Assembly: GCA_933207985.1 (NCBI GenBank)
Contig: OW240916.1
Location: 312,156,767 to 312,220,766, forward strand
Direction: 5' to 3'
DNA: 64,000 nt
Origin: Pelobates cultripes
Lineage: Eukaryota; Chordata; Amphibia; Anura; Pelobatidae
The position numbers and the translations under genes are program-made. Below the pieces are notes generated by a model that saw nothing but the letters and a program-made list of their open reading frames with translations, was not told the origin of the DNA and did no database searches. Below are positions 24,895 to 37,039 of the stretch, in pieces. Positions within the stretch are counted from its first letter, which is position 1. The number at the start of each line of letters is the position of its first letter.

Positions 24895-25055
24895 TAATTC
24901 CAGCTCCCAGGTCCACCGAAGGCATTCCCATGCGGTGTAAAATGATACAATACAAAAGCTCGTACAGGCCCAGAGAGATCTAAGTTTGCTCCTCCAAGGA
25001 TTAAAAGTTGCCAGGACATTTCCCTTCTGAGCTTAATTAGCAATATTTCTGATTC
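24895..25055. promoter_or_regulatory. Candidate conserved non-coding element
   Basis: A 160-bp balanced stretch with ggcattcccatgcggtgtaa (TEAD-like cattcc), gatctaagtttgctcc, ggattaaaagttg and gagcttaattagcaatattt. Motif density and lack of repeats set it apart. Enhancer function is inference only. Confidence 0.3.
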
Positions 25056-25736
25056 TCTCTTATTGTTCTGACACTAGAACTTGAATTTGGGTTTTGGTTC
25101 AATTATATTTTGATAACTACTTGATTGTGAGTTTTGTTTTTTTTCATTTTCCATGTCCTTTTCATTGCTCCAAGAGTTGACATAAGATTTGCACTGATTT
25201 GTATGTTTACCAATTATAATTCCTTTGTTCTGCTTGATTTTTTATTTTTTTTTTGTTTAGAAGATTAATATCAAAAATTGAGTAGGGACTTATAGGAAAA
25301 CCTGAATCTCCTAGTGAAAATAAAACAGAAAGGAATAATTTATTTTCTTTACGCAGGAATAATAAGAACGGTTATTAGTCACTTTATCATCAGCAGCATT
25401 GTCACAGGGGAAACATTTAACATGCAAATGTTAGAAATTGGCTGATATCAGCTACAAGAGGTAAAGTATAGAAAGATTGCTCTTACACAACAAGCAGCCA
25501 CTGGAAATACGTTATTGGAACACACTGGGGTTATGTATAAAGAGTGAGGTGTCAAGGGGTAAAAATAATTGTTTAAACAAAAACTGAATGTTTCTGCCGA
25601 TTTGTCCCATATTTGCACTTTGCACATTACATGTCATTATCTCCCATTATAATGCAAGCATTAAAAAACAAAAAACAGGAACACAAAACTGCTGTTTTGG
25701 ATGTCATTAGTCAAATTAATGGATGTATTAAATTAT

Positions 25737-25877
25737 ATATGTGTGTGTGTTTGTGTGTGAGTGAGTGAGTATGTGTGTGTTTGTGTGTGAGTGTGTGTAT
25801 GTGTATGCATGTGTGTGTGTGTTTGTGTGTGAGTATGTGTGTGTTTGTGTGTGAGTGTGTGTGTGTATGTGTATGCA

Positions 25878-25908
<31 letters not shown>

Positions 25909-26115
25909 GAGTATGTGTGTGTTTGCGTGTGAGTGTGTGTATGTGTATGCATGTGTGTGTGTGTTTGTGTGTGAGTGAGTATGTGTGTGTTTGTGTGTGA
26001 GTGTGTGTGTATGTGTATGCATGTGTGTGTGTTTGTGTGGGAGTGAGTGAGTATGTGTGTGTTTGTGTGTGTGTGCGTGCATGTGTGTGTGCTTATGCAT
26101 GTGTATGTGTTTGTA
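25737..26115. repeat. TG-rich minisatellite with a ~70-bp higher-order unit
   Basis: TGTG runs are broken by recurring tgtttgtgtgtgagt and tgtatgcatgtg blocks. The gcat landmark recurs at about 25807, 25875, 25949, 26019 and 26079, intervals of 68, 74, 70 and 60 bp, so a composite unit of about 70 bp has been duplicated several times. Long His-Thr frames on the minus strand and Val-Cys frames on the plus strand come from this repeat and are not genes. Confidence 0.92.
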
Positions 26116-27173
26116 TTTCTTTCTAAAATATGTTTAGGTATTATCATTGTAAAATCTTTTGCATATGTTTTGTATATTTAGATTTTTTTCATCCTTCATC
26201 CTTCTCACTTGCACTTTTATAACAAAACATTTCAAATTCCAAAGCAATATCCCAAAGATAAAGTCTGGTAGTAAATGATAATCATATTTCATATTCTCGG
26301 ACAAAGTGTTCAAGGTACAACTTTGCTGCTAAAACAGCAGAAATGCAAATAATATTTAGCTTGTATAATCTAAAAAAAAATGAAAGCAGCCAGGATTGTA
26401 TGTACGTTCTCTAAGGAATCTTTTTATACTTATTTTAGCCACCCTGATACCTTACATGTGCACATGCCCAACAAAATATTCATAGACTGAAAGAGATCGT
26501 CAATGGGCACATAAACAGGATTATTTACTAAACCTTAAATCATCAGAAATTAACGCAAGTTTAAGTGACTGAGTTGAACATTTTTTACAATCTGGTTCTT
26601 TCGACATAATGATTCAGTTGCCCATATTCAGAATCAAGATGATTAAAAGTAAAATTACTGTATTGAAATTTAAAAACAAACAAACCTAGTCATTACATAA
26701 ACAAATACAAATACCACAGCACTTATTAAAAATTAAAAGCTATTCTTGTGTATTCATTGATGTAAGAAGTGATTTTTACATAGACTGTACGACCTTTGTG
26801 ATCCAAAGAAGTGATGATTTCTCAAAGTGTTGTAGAGCTCTGTTTTGTCTTGTTGTATGTCAGTGAAATTTTGGAAAAGCCAAACTACTTACAAAATGCA
26901 CCAAGAATCTCTGAAAATCATAATATTTCTACTTCCGGGTTTAAGACTTCTAAACAGCTTGGTGAAGGCTTGCTGTGAAATATTACTGATTATCACTTCC
27001 ACAAAACTGTTGGAGGAACCTGATTGTGCAAAGTTATTCTGCATTCATCTATTATCTAAACACTCTATTTTAAGACGAAAGCAATTGAAACACACCATAT
27101 TTGTCATGCCTTCAATAATACGTGTTATATATTTGCATACAATACAGAGACGAAGAAAAGAGAAGATAGTCAG
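26116..27173. other. AT-rich intergenic sequence
   Basis: No gene is recognised. The 113-codon plus-strand frame at 26845-27186 is the longest non-repeat frame here; its translation has no signal, domain or splice context that I recognise, so I do not call it. Confidence 0.45.
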
Positions 27174-27354
27174 TATTAGTCATTAAAACTATAAATTGTC
27201 AGGAATTAAATGTGAATTCAAAGAAAATTTAAAATTGTATGCCAAACTACAAACATAGCTGAATTGGGGAATTTTCTATAATTTGACGATTGCTACCTAA
27301 AATGTAAAATTCACTGTGGATTCACTTTAAATTCATACTTTAATGAATAATACT
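27174..27354. mobile_element. Short MITE (GGTTATTCACTAAAGTGA type), copy C
   Basis: The right end catactttaatgaataatac is the inverse of a TATTCATTAAAGTATG-type terminus. The interior holds attcactgtggattcacttt and, as in copy A, ttgtcaggaatt. It is more decayed than copies A and B, so the left edge is approximate. Confidence 0.45.
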
Positions 27355-30300
27355 CAAATAGAAGGAAATATAAGAAAAACTTTAAAATCAGCCATTTGCA
27401 ATTGGCCTTGGCCGATTTTGTTATAATATTTAGTTTCTGATATTTACTTCCGTAGTTAAGAAATAATTATTTCACATGATCAGCAGTTGCAATTATATGT
27501 GAATTTTTCAAATTTTCCTATTTGTAAGCGTATGTCTTGAAATTCCCATAGTATGATGTATGTTGTTTTTTTTTTAGATGTCACCGGTTGTTCTTGCTGC
27601 AATAATAAGATATGCAATAGACATATGAGTGTTTATATTCCAGAATCTGGTCTTAAAAATTCCTTCGGTTCCCTTCCTTACCTGTAGCTTTTTGCAAATA
27701 GAGTGAGACATTGACATGAAGCAACACAGAAAGAGCCCGCACAATCAACATTACAATGAAACAAATTTATGAGACAAAAGGATTGTTTTAATCGCGTCTT
27801 AGATTTTTCGTAAAGCTAGAATTTCTATGAAAAGCTACTGGAATTTAGAGTTACAATTTCAATGAAATCCAATGAAAGGATTAGATACACATAAGAAACA
27901 GTAAACACTGCCTTGTCTAATGTACGTTTTCAAACATAATATAACATAATGTGGTGAAAGGGTAGATTTTCAATTGAAAATGGATGGCGCGGAAGCATCA
28001 GGCCCATACCCGACCGTCGCTGGCACTGAGCGTAGTTTTATCCGATAGATATTTAACGTTGCAGCGCACCTTAATTTTGTTTTATTTTATTGTAGTGTAC
28101 TTCATAGGTGCTGCTATATTACTTAAATTATTTTAATTATTTTTTAAGAAACAAGCGCTATTATCACTTAGAATTTTTGTTATTTGTTTTTAGATTTTCC
28201 GTTGGCCAGACTTGCTATTTCCCATCAGCCATCAATGGTTGACGTGAAAAAGGTATTCTTGCTTGATGTGCAAGTGGGTCTTAACATTAATGTAGATATG
28301 GTGGCTTAACTGCTTAGATCTGAAGAAGACGGTAACATGAAGAAAGTAGAGGCTCGTATACCTCCTTCCCTGCTCCATCAAATCATCTGGGCAAGATCTA
28401 CGCATTTTTTCCAACAAGTGACTGCATTTGCAATTCATTATCATTATACTCATCCCTAAAAGATTAATTCTACGTTATTCCTTGATTGTCATATTGAAAT
28501 ACATTTGTATACATTTTTATTGCTGCTTTTTACAGGCTTTGTTATATACGTGGAATAAAACACACACCTAACATTACATTATAAATTGCATTATAATAAT
28601 AAAAAATAAAAAAATCACATTTACACCCAAACATGAAAGCACTCTGTAACATGGAGCCACGTAATAAAAGTAAGAATAATGATCACACTATGACTTTTTT
28701 TTTTTAATTTTCTAACTCTCTAAGAAAAAAAGTCTAGAGATTTTTTTTCCGGTGCTGTTGTTTTGCATATTTTCTTGATTAAAATAAATCTACTTTCTTT
28801 TCAACTTTATAAATCCATTTTGCTGACTCTATCGCCCGTTTGTCTCCTCGTACTACAAACCCCTGACAGCATGCCAAGTCAAGTCATGTTACTTCTGATG
28901 CTTGTCCTTGGTGGGCGTGTTCTCACGCTATCCTCCGCTATCGGAGCGCTCAGTCCGACAGGCAGAGCCAGCTGGGGCTGCCTCACTGCACATTCGCATC
29001 ACATTACTTCCGCTTTTCTAACTTTTCCACTTCTGAGCACCATCAATTATGCACTAGAATAACAGGGGCTTAGCTCTGCAATGTAACATAAAGGCCGATT
29101 ATGAGTGTAAATAATTTAAACACCTGCGTGCCATGTTCCTTTTACCACTGATAGGAGGCTGGCAGAATGTGATGTACTATTAGGCCAGATTCAGCTTCTT
29201 AATGCATCGAAACCTTCCTACTACAGATCTGAAAAAGGCAAGCGAAAGACAAAGCCTTTTGTCGTCAACAAAAGTAAAATGAAAAAAGTATTAGGCTAAA
29301 AAGAAGTCTGTCTGTTGCACATTAAGAGAGTATTTTATTGGTGTTGACATTCCACGGTCAAAAATAAATTAAATGTTTTTTTTTTCAGTGAACTGAACAT
29401 TGTATCACGTCTTACATTTTATATGAATGTATTTTTTTCCTTTCTTTTTCTGTCGTTGTTACTCTTTGAATTAGGTGGTAATGAAACTGTGCCAAAAAAA
29501 AGTTGAAACACTGTCTGCATTGAACTGTAACTAAACGCATGAAAAGAAAAATAATGTAGAAAACAGATTCGGTGCTAACATAAAGTTAGGTGATGTGGGT
29601 GCTATTTATTTATCTGGTTACAAAATCTTGACAAGCGTCAAAGTTCTTTTCAGCGTGGTTCTCCTGTTCCATCTACCTTTATCTTGAAATGTACGATTTA
29701 AATAATTTGGGAGTTTTAATTTCTTACCAGTTTCCAGAGGAGGTACGTTTGGATCTTATGCAACTATGGAAACAAACGTTCTGTAGTAGAGATTTGAATT
29801 CTGAAATTATTCCATCTGAGACTTTATTGTTTCGATATATTCAGACCAAGCATCCAATGAAATGACTGGAGATTGCTCTTCTTTACAATAAAGAGGTGAA
29901 CCATTAATCTTGAAACCCCAACTATTAGGATGGTAGAGTCCAGAAAAGCCTTTCAGTAATCACTGGTGCAGTCGTACGACAACGAAAAAACATCAAAAGC
30001 TAATGATCCCTGCCAATGTTGAAAACTAAAATCAGTCGACCATAAAACACAACAAAACATACCAGACAAATTGGAATACCTGTTTTCCAACAAATTACAT
30101 ATAAGTATTCTGGGAAATGTAACTCAAATGACCCTAAAGGGATACATTTAACCTCTGCATCCACTTTCTTCCACATATACATACAGTTCAAGGCACATGT
30201 CACATAATTCACTCATATACATATTGTTTCAACCTTAATGGTAAGCATTAGAATGAGTTTGGTGAGGTGGATACAAATCTTTGTTTGCATATCACTACCC

Positions 30301-31326
30301 AGAATCCTTAGCTTCATGGTAAATGTTCTAGGAATGTTTGGAGAAAATTGAGTTGTATGGGTTTTGTAATGTTTTTAACTGTGGCCTATTTATTGTGCCT
30401 ACAGTTAAGGGTGATTAACTGTCTTTTTAACTTGCTATAATTCAAAAGATGTTTACCTTAGATGAAATGTTATTCAGACCACTCAAATGCCACAATATTT
30501 TAAATTCAAAAGGGTACAACTTTTATGCAAACAACACTTTCTTTGCCAATATTCCCTTTTTTTTATCATGCAAAAAAAAGCACGAAGTGTGGTTACAAAA
30601 ATATTTTGGATGTAGTCATGTCAGTCTTAGAAGGGAAAATATATTCTTAACATAACAATCCTATTTAATTACATCCATATGATTATGAAGATTGATGCAG
30701 CCAAATTCACTGCAGGTTTATTACCGTTATTTTCTAAAATGAGTTCATTGTTTTCCTTGTCCCAAAATTTTTGCAATTGAGGTTGCTCTTCGAAAATTTG
30801 CCACGAGTCCTGCTTTTCTTCACCTTTCTAAAATGGCCCTTCTAGAATATTTTTCAACTGCACCATTAACTTATCATATATATTTCAAAGCTACTAGAAT
30901 TCTAAAAAGCTATTTTTCTTGGAACAGTTTGCAGACTCAGTGGTAACTTTTATTGTTAGAGCTGGGATTAAGTGTTTGAGGGTGTTAGTCAGGACAATAT
31001 TTTAAGGTGAAAATCCTTTTTGTTCAAATACTAAGGTAGACAGGAATTCCATATTTACACGGTTACTCCATGCAAAAAAAAAGGTTTGGGAGTAAACCTT
31101 TCTGTGGTGGTCTACCTCCCCCCAAACATGAAAAATTTAATAAAAATGCTTAAACTTATCTTTTTCTCTAGGTCACAAGGCCAAGTCCTTCTCTTAGCTG
31201 ATCTTCCTCCGTTAACATCACTTCCCCTTGCAGGATGAGGAGGGAGAGCAGATTGAAGGGAGGATAGAGACAGCACAGAGATGTGGCCATACCATTATTA
31301 TTCTAAGCAGGAAAACACATTTTTTT
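27355..31326. other. Unique sequence with candidate regulatory patches
   Basis: No gene is recognised. Besides 28860-29170, the interval 27680-27890 is repeat-free and motif-rich (cgcacaatcaacattacaat, ggattgttttaatcg). A 99-codon frame at 28763-29062 carries a hydrophobic leader-like segment but has no further support. Confidence 0.4.
28860..29170. promoter_or_regulatory. Candidate conserved non-coding element with GC-rich core
   Basis: The core at 28900-28990 is markedly GC-richer than the window and keeps several CpGs. Downstream lie gccgattatgagtgtaaata (a TGTAAATA forkhead-type site) and tttaaacacctgcgtgc (a CACCTG E-box). It is free of repeats. The texture is that of a conserved enhancer or a small unmethylated patch; a short exon cannot be excluded. 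Confidence 0.32.
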
Positions 31327-31330
31327 TTAA

Positions 31331-31934
31331 AGGACCAATATAGGCACCCAGACCACTTCAGCTTAATGAAGTGGTCTGGGTGCCAGGTCCATCTAGGGTT
31401 AACCCTGCCTGCGGTAAACATAGCTGTTTCAGAGAAACTGCTATGTTTACAATAGGGTTAATGATAGGGTTAATATGAATAGTTAAATCACTTGTGTTTC
31501 TGTTTATCCAGACCTTGTCACACCTCCTCTGGCTGTGACTCGCACAGCCAGCATTAAAGAAATGATTCAATCAGATGCAACAGCACCGTGTGTTTAGTTA
31601 AGAAGTTGCATCTTTTGCTATGTTAATTGAACTTTAATCACATACAGGAGGCTCCTCCAGGGTGTAGAAAGTTATAAACAGAGCTAATAAATTCTAAATT
31701 AGATAGACTGTGCAATAAAGAAAGTTTAAACATTAGATCTATATTTACAGTGAATGTGTAGGTAGACTGTGTAGGTCACATGCATGGAGGTGTGACTAGG
31801 CTGCATAAACAAAGTGATTTAACTCCTAAATGGGAGAGAAATGAGCAGTGAGACTGAAAGGGCATGATCTATACACCAAAACCACTTAATTACGCTAAAG
31901 TTGTTTTGGTGTTTATATTGCACCATTTAGTTCC
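31331..31934. mobile_element. T2-like MITE with hairpin modules at both ends
   Basis: It is bounded by TTAA at 31327-31330 and 31935-31938. The left terminus aggaccaatataggcaccc aligns with the reverse complement of the right terminus ggtgcaatataaacacc. Just inside the left end is a perfect 18-bp inverted repeat, 31343-31360 and 31367-31384, with loop gcttaa. The right end has a related, imperfect hairpin around ccaaaaccacttaattacgc. The element is about 604 bp with no coding capacity. TTAA duplications and TTAAAGG ends fit the T2 MITE superfamily described in Xenopus. Confidence 0.78.
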
Positions 31935-31938
31935 TTAA

Positions 31939-32886
31939 TGGAACTCTAGAATCACAGGAAGTGTAGATTTTGTGTGCGTCCTGGTAATATAGAAAAACAT
32001 GGGACAAAGTAACACTCTAACCACTCTTGCGTTCCCAGAAAAGGCTTTCAGAAATTGGATATTTTTTTAAAACTCAAATTACGCAATATGGCTGAAGGCT
32101 GTATTCAAAGGTTAAAAATATGTGTAAAAAGTGTTTGCAATCATACATGATCTTCAAAGAGTTAATCACCTATGGCAAAAGGATTAAATGTTGCAGAGGC
32201 ATTTTGTGCTAATACTCGATTAGGTTCATTCTAGATCAAAAAGATAGCAATTCAATTAACTTATGAAACAAGATTGGTGTGTAATCTTTACATGCCATAT
32301 TTGGAAGAGCACACGGCATTTGGTAGATTATCCTCCACATACGAAGGAGGACAAAAATACAAAAAGCTTAACAAGAAAAGTAATATGTCAACCTATACCT
32401 TGTTTGGGAATTTGTATCTCTTCCTAAAACATATTTCACCATAAGTAATACACTGAGATTTCTCTTCTTTCTAAGTATGTCCAAGAGAATAATAAGCTTT
32501 AAAAAACATTGAGTTTTAAATATTGACATAAAAAGGTCAGCATCATTACAACACAGCTCTAATGTCAGCACATTAAAAAGGCCTGTCCCAGCATTACAGC
32601 ATTTTTTATAATTACAGATGCAATTGCAATTCTAAGCACACTATTTTACAGGGTGCAGTAATGACAGAACACAGCACATACTACTATATGCAAGTTTAGG
32701 AGAAGTGAGAGTTAAAGAGGATGTAGAGCTGTGAGGCAGAGAATCATGGGAGCTGAATGCACCCCTATACCTAAAGCCCCCTTAACTCTAACTACCTCTA
32801 ACTCTACAGACTTCTTTAACCCTTACTTCCCACCTCACCTCCCCATAAGTCTACCTGTACCCTCCCCCTTAGCCATAACCTTACTC
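31939..32886. other. Intergenic sequence with a C-rich, CCCTTA-like stretch
   Basis: No gene is seen. At 32760-32885 the plus strand is rich in ctaactct and ccttac units, reminiscent of a decayed telomere-like or simple repeat. A similar stretch occurs at 40165-40260. Neither contains true TTAGGG arrays. Confidence 0.45.
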
Positions 32887-33625
32887 TAATTATTATTATT
32901 ATTTATAAAGCGCTAACAAATTTCACAGCACAGCACAATAGGTGGACTAACAAACGAATATTTGCAACAAGACATGTTGGACGTACAGGACCAGAAGGTG
33001 CTAAGGGACCTGCTCCAACAAGCTTGCAGTCTAAGGAGATTTTGGTAAAATGACACAATTAGTAAGGGTAATATGTATTTCATGTAATAGAAAGGGAGGT
33101 TGCATGAAGAGTTTACAATGAAGGCTTATATTATTAGATGACACAGTTGCAGGAGAGAAGGTGTGTTCCTAAGGTGTGGGAAGGGAAAGCTGTTAACAGT
33201 TTAATTCAGATGCCTTCCTAAAGTGAGTTTTCAGTGATTTTTTTGAAGGCTGGAGAGACTAGGTAATAGTCGAATGGAGCAGGGAAGGGGTTTCCAAAGA
33301 AATGTTGCAGCCTTAGAGAAGTCCTGAAGGTGAGATTTAGAGGTGCACATACGAACAGAGGGTAGACGCAGGTCTTCGCCAGAGCATAGCGATCTGGATG
33401 GGATAAACTTGTGTATTAGTGAGGACATGTAGACAGCAGCATTGTTATGAAGAGATTTGGTGTGGGAGGTGCGCGAGGATAGGAAGATGAACCTCGCTGC
33501 AGCATTCACTATAGACTATATCATGGTGAGCTGGGAGTGCGTGAAGCGAATTGCAGTTGTCAAGGCGGGAGACGATAGCACCATGGACGAGAACCTTAGT
33601 CGCATCTGGTGTTAGGTATGGGCAG
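32887..33625 (-). mobile_element. L2-clade LINE, 5'-truncated, subfamily 2
   Basis: On the minus strand it ends in gtgaaatttgttagcgcttt, then ataaat and (AAT)n. Its 3' UTR (caacaagacatgttgga region) is shared with the copy at 46046 but differs from that at 16198, so at least two L2 subfamilies are present. The coding remnant is the C-terminal ORF2 domain: an LNAAAR-like segment, then SLIHKFIPSRSL and SGEDLRL. Several frameshifts are present and no RT remains. Confidence 0.85.
33231..33509 (-). pseudogene. L2 ORF2 C-terminal remnant
   Basis: The 92-codon frame includes NAAARF, MSSLIHKFIPSRSL, SGEDLRLPSVR and FLWKPLPCSIRLLPSL, the hallmark order of the L2 C-terminal domain (AAR, YKALxxxAPxYL, PSRxLRS, LWNxLP, SxxxFK). 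Upstream sequence continues the domain in another frame (a CNSLH-like motif), so a frameshift separates the parts. It is non-functional. Confidence 0.8.
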
Positions 33626-33706
33626 ATGCAAGCTATGTTAAATGCATTTCACAAACATGGCTGATGATGGCGTAATGTCTCTGTATTCTTATGAAAGTTT
33701 TTAAAT

Positions 33707-33858
33707 GCATAGGACAGGGGTTGGCAACCTTCGGCACTCCAGATGTTGTGGACTACATCCCCCATAATGCTCTTACACCCATAATGCTGACAAAGCATCA
33801 TGGGAGGTGTAGTCCAAAACATCCGGAGTGCTGAAGGTTGCCTATGCCTGGCATAGGA
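33707..33858. mobile_element. Intact hAT MITE with 8-bp target duplication
   Basis: The element proper is 33715-33850 (136 bp), from CAGGGGTTGGCAACCTT to AAGGTTGCCTATGCCTG. It is flanked by perfect duplications GCATAGGA at 33707-33714 and 33851-33858. The arms pair over most of their length (ggcactccagatgttgtgga against the inverse of gtccaaaacatccggagtgc). The preserved duplication suggests a fairly recent insertion. A partial relative is at 12175-12250. Confidence 0.95.
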
Positions 33859-35640
33859 GAATAAATTCTGATACACATTAAACAGCACAGTGCAAAAATA
33901 GTAGAGGTTAACAGATAATTATTGCAGTGTCAGAATTTAGCACTAGTGGATATTTATTAACCAAACATAGAGTTGTTAGAAAATTTCAAAACTGCGCAAA
34001 CATAATTACAAATTAAAACTATTCTGTCGTATCAGCTGATGTCAGGTTTAACAATACACACTTTTTTCTTGCTGTTGATATTTTCTGTGTGTTCTATTCT
34101 TTATCGTAGAAGTGGAATTATATTTGTCATATCGATTCTAGTCGTTAAAGAGGAAATTGGATTTTTCTTTTAAATGAATCATCATTGTGATTTTTTTCCC
34201 CCCCTCACTGTTCATTTTTAATATTGTTTTTTTTCAGTTTCAGCTGGTTAGCACGTTTCCCTACCATGAAGTTCGAGACAGAACGAGAGAAAACATTTCC
34301 AGTTATACATCAAAAATATGATTGCTATAAATAGTGAATAAGTAATATTTCATATATAATATAAAAAGAAACAATGTAATTCACAAAGGAAAAATACTAA
34401 TTAAATTCTTTGAAACACGTATTCAGTTACACTTTGAGATTTAAGGGCTAAAAAAAATGACAAATTCATAGACCTCTTTCAGCACGTTTTGATTATAAGT
34501 CGTATAATTTACAGTGCAGTTAATACAGATTTGCAGAACTCAAAGCCCATACAAAAATTAAACCTTTGTTAGGACTATAAGCCAGTTTAAGATTCTGATT
34601 CAATTCTCCATCTAGATAACGAAGAAATCCCCTTTAATGCTGTCTTCATTGAGCCCGGCCAATTATCTGATGAAATGAGGGGCATTTATGAAGAAGGGTA
34701 ATTTTTCTGCATTAATAACTTTAAATAACAACCTTCGAGACAATGAAACCTCCCTTTATGCAAGATAAAACTTTCCCTTTCCTATTGTATCAGATGACTG
34801 TGCTGATGTTTAGTCGTGTTTTGTGAATCTGATAGGTAAGCAAATATGCCCATACCAGCATGTCCCCTTCCAAAAAAATAAGTTGAATTAACAAGGGATG
34901 GACAGATACTCTGTGGGACAAGACCCCCTTTGTACTTGTATAATATAGGGAGGATTAGTTGAGAATAATGGAACATGCATTTTTTTGGTAATGATTTGTT
35001 ATCAGCATTGTATCTGATTCTAATAGACTTGCAGAGATATAAAGTCAAGCTGATTTGATGCAAATGTGAAGGGCAGGTGTTCTGAAATGCAATCAAATAG
35101 TGTTAATATATTCCTTTATGTCCCCCGGAGACAATGAAAGTTGAAGCAATGTGAAGAAATCTCCTGCGTTTTTTTAAAACTAATGTCTGCCTAAACTCTT
35201 TTTTTATTTATTTTTTTTATAATTTTTTTTTTTTTTTTATCGTGCCTGCAAACATATTCCAGCTTGGCTCTGTGATGAGATCATAAAAAAGTCTTTAATA
35301 TTTCATCTGACCAAACCTCAAAGCTTGTTCAAATTCAATACATGGAAATGCTTTAACTTGCCCTTCACAAACGAATAATTCAACTCACTCACTTTCACCA
35401 GTGAGTTCTAAAATCACAGGAGGAAGTGACATCATGCTAACACTGGATTTTGTTGTGATTTCCAATTAGTATGACCCAAGAATTAATTGCCATAAAGGGG
35501 TGTGTCAGTGGTCTTTAGACACTTGGGCAGTAGGACTATATATTGCTACATCCAGGCCTATCTCCATATAGAAGATTTTACTTGGCACTTTTTGGCCACC
35601 AGTGGATGTATACAGTTTAACACTGACAGATTTCCACAAA
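33859..35640. other. Unique sequence with a regulatory candidate
   Basis: No gene is seen. The patch 34590-34765 is listed separately. T-rich homopolymeric tracts occupy 35170-35240. Confidence 0.45.
34590..34765. promoter_or_regulatory. Candidate conserved non-coding element
   Basis: Repeat-free, balanced stretch with gcccggccaattatctgatg, gaggggcatttatgaag and ctgcattaataactttaaat. CCAAT and several homeodomain cores lie within 100 bp. It reads like a vertebrate developmental enhancer, but that judgement is by texture only. Confidence 0.32.
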
Positions 35641-36064
35641 AGGAACACTATAGCAATACAAATACAGATATGTATTCATAACTATATTATGTCCTAGTCT
35701 CCACTTAGATGACTGGACCAGCGCTGCCAAGTTAAAGGAGGTCATTTTCCCTCGCAACACAAGTCTTCCTGCTCAAACTCCACCTCTTTGGCCAAGATCA
35801 TCAGCATAAAATGTCGCACTATGCCCATCTGATGGTCTTCTAAGACCATCTGAGTTAAATAGCAAGGTTTTGCACGGGTATTTTCTGGAAGCGCCTCTAC
35901 TAGCTCTCATATTGATAGCCACTAGTGGCAGGTTAACCCTGCAATGAAAGCATTGCATTTCCTACAAAACTGCAATGTTTGCAACTTTAGGTTTTAAAAT
36001 AGAGACACATAGAACCCAGACCACTTATTAGATATTTGGTAGTCTGGGCGTTTACAGTGTACCT
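35641..36064. mobile_element. T2-like MITE, left TTAA mutated
   Basis: The left terminus aggaacactatag and right terminus acagtgtacct are inverted; TTAA follows at 36065-36068 while the left flank reads CAAA. Near the right end cccagaccacttattagata...ggtagtctggg forms an imperfect hairpin like those of the copies at 31331 and 62755. There is no coding capacity. Confidence 0.7.
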
Positions 36065-36659
36065 TTAACTTTCACCCTCTCCCAAATACGCTATTTATCG
36101 ACTTACAAGGATGAGTGGCTGAGATGATCCTGCGGAGAATCAAACCAGAGTCACTTGTGGATTGATCACATAATATCATTTACTTAAAAACTGAACTATT
36201 GGTCTGACATTATTTATCCCTGCAGTGGATCTTACAAATCTATGATTTTAGTCATATTTCTAGTCAAAAAAAAAAAATATATACACAGGCACATTGTTGA
36301 TTGTGTTGGTATAATGTAACAATGAAAACAATAAATTTAAAGCCCTGTTATTATTTAGCTGGTTCCCTGGCCAAGAAGAAAAAATGAATTTATTTTTATT
36401 TTAGCTTTGCAGCAAAATGTTGACAGTCAAATTAAAATGTTCACTGGATATCTGGCGATACGGATCAGTGAAACTGGAAAAAAATCCCTTTTATATATAT
36501 ATATAATTTTTTTTTTTACAATAGAGAGACAATACTTCAAGCCAGGACAATTTAAACCAGCAAACCTTACACGTTTCAGCTTTTGGCAGATTGTGGCCAT
36601 CTCAATTAGGTGACATTTTAGATAAATTCATAAGCCACATCCTGACTACTCTTTCCCCT

Positions 36660-37020
36660 GTATTTTCATTATTAATCTTTCATTTTTTAAATGAGGCCTA
36701 GAGGGAAGACTCTTAGTGAACATGACCTGTGACTGGAATAAAGAAAATAGACGCATTATTATTTCTTCTTTTCATGTGAACACACGGAAAAAGACACAAT
36801 TGTCAAATTGCAAAGAAGGCCTAATTAAGCTATATATTGTTAGAGGTCTGTCTGACTGCATTACAGCTCTTTGCTGCAATTAAATTATATCAACACAGAT
36901 CTGCTCCAGTTCAAAACAGATGTGATTTTATTCGCCGACAACTGCCATAACTTGCCAGCCACTTTCCGCCTGCCTATGAACTTCAATCAGTTTTAAACTT
37001 GTATAAACTTGCATTTTTAA
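36660..37020. promoter_or_regulatory. Candidate conserved non-coding element
   Basis: Contains ggcctaattaagc, tttgctgcaattaaatta, aaacagatgtgattttattc, gccgacaactgcc and ctgcctatgaacttcaatca. Homeodomain cores, E-box-like CAGATG and CAACTG, and freedom from repeats over some 350 bp make this the strongest enhancer candidate in the window. Conservation must be tested by alignment. Confidence 0.38.
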
Positions 37021-37039
37021 AACCATATTTACCAGTTTA

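Larger units (their letters stand above)
24000..25736. other. Unique sequence with two candidate regulatory patches
   Basis: No gene is recognised. Patches at 24500-24580 and 24895-25055 are annotated separately. Overlapping 75-codon frames at 24216-24477 lie in an AT-rich context without motifs. Confidence 0.45.

Noticed and set aside
25711..26147. His/Thr-rich frames of 129 and 139 codons
   Set aside because: Products of the TG-rich repeat read on the minus strand in two frames.
26845..27186. 113-codon plus-strand frame
   Set aside because: AT-driven composition, no motif recognised, and it runs into a MITE end.
28763..29062. 99-codon frame with leader-like hydrophobic stretch
   Set aside because: The hydrophobic run alone is weak evidence; there is no downstream domain, and the region reads better as a regulatory patch.
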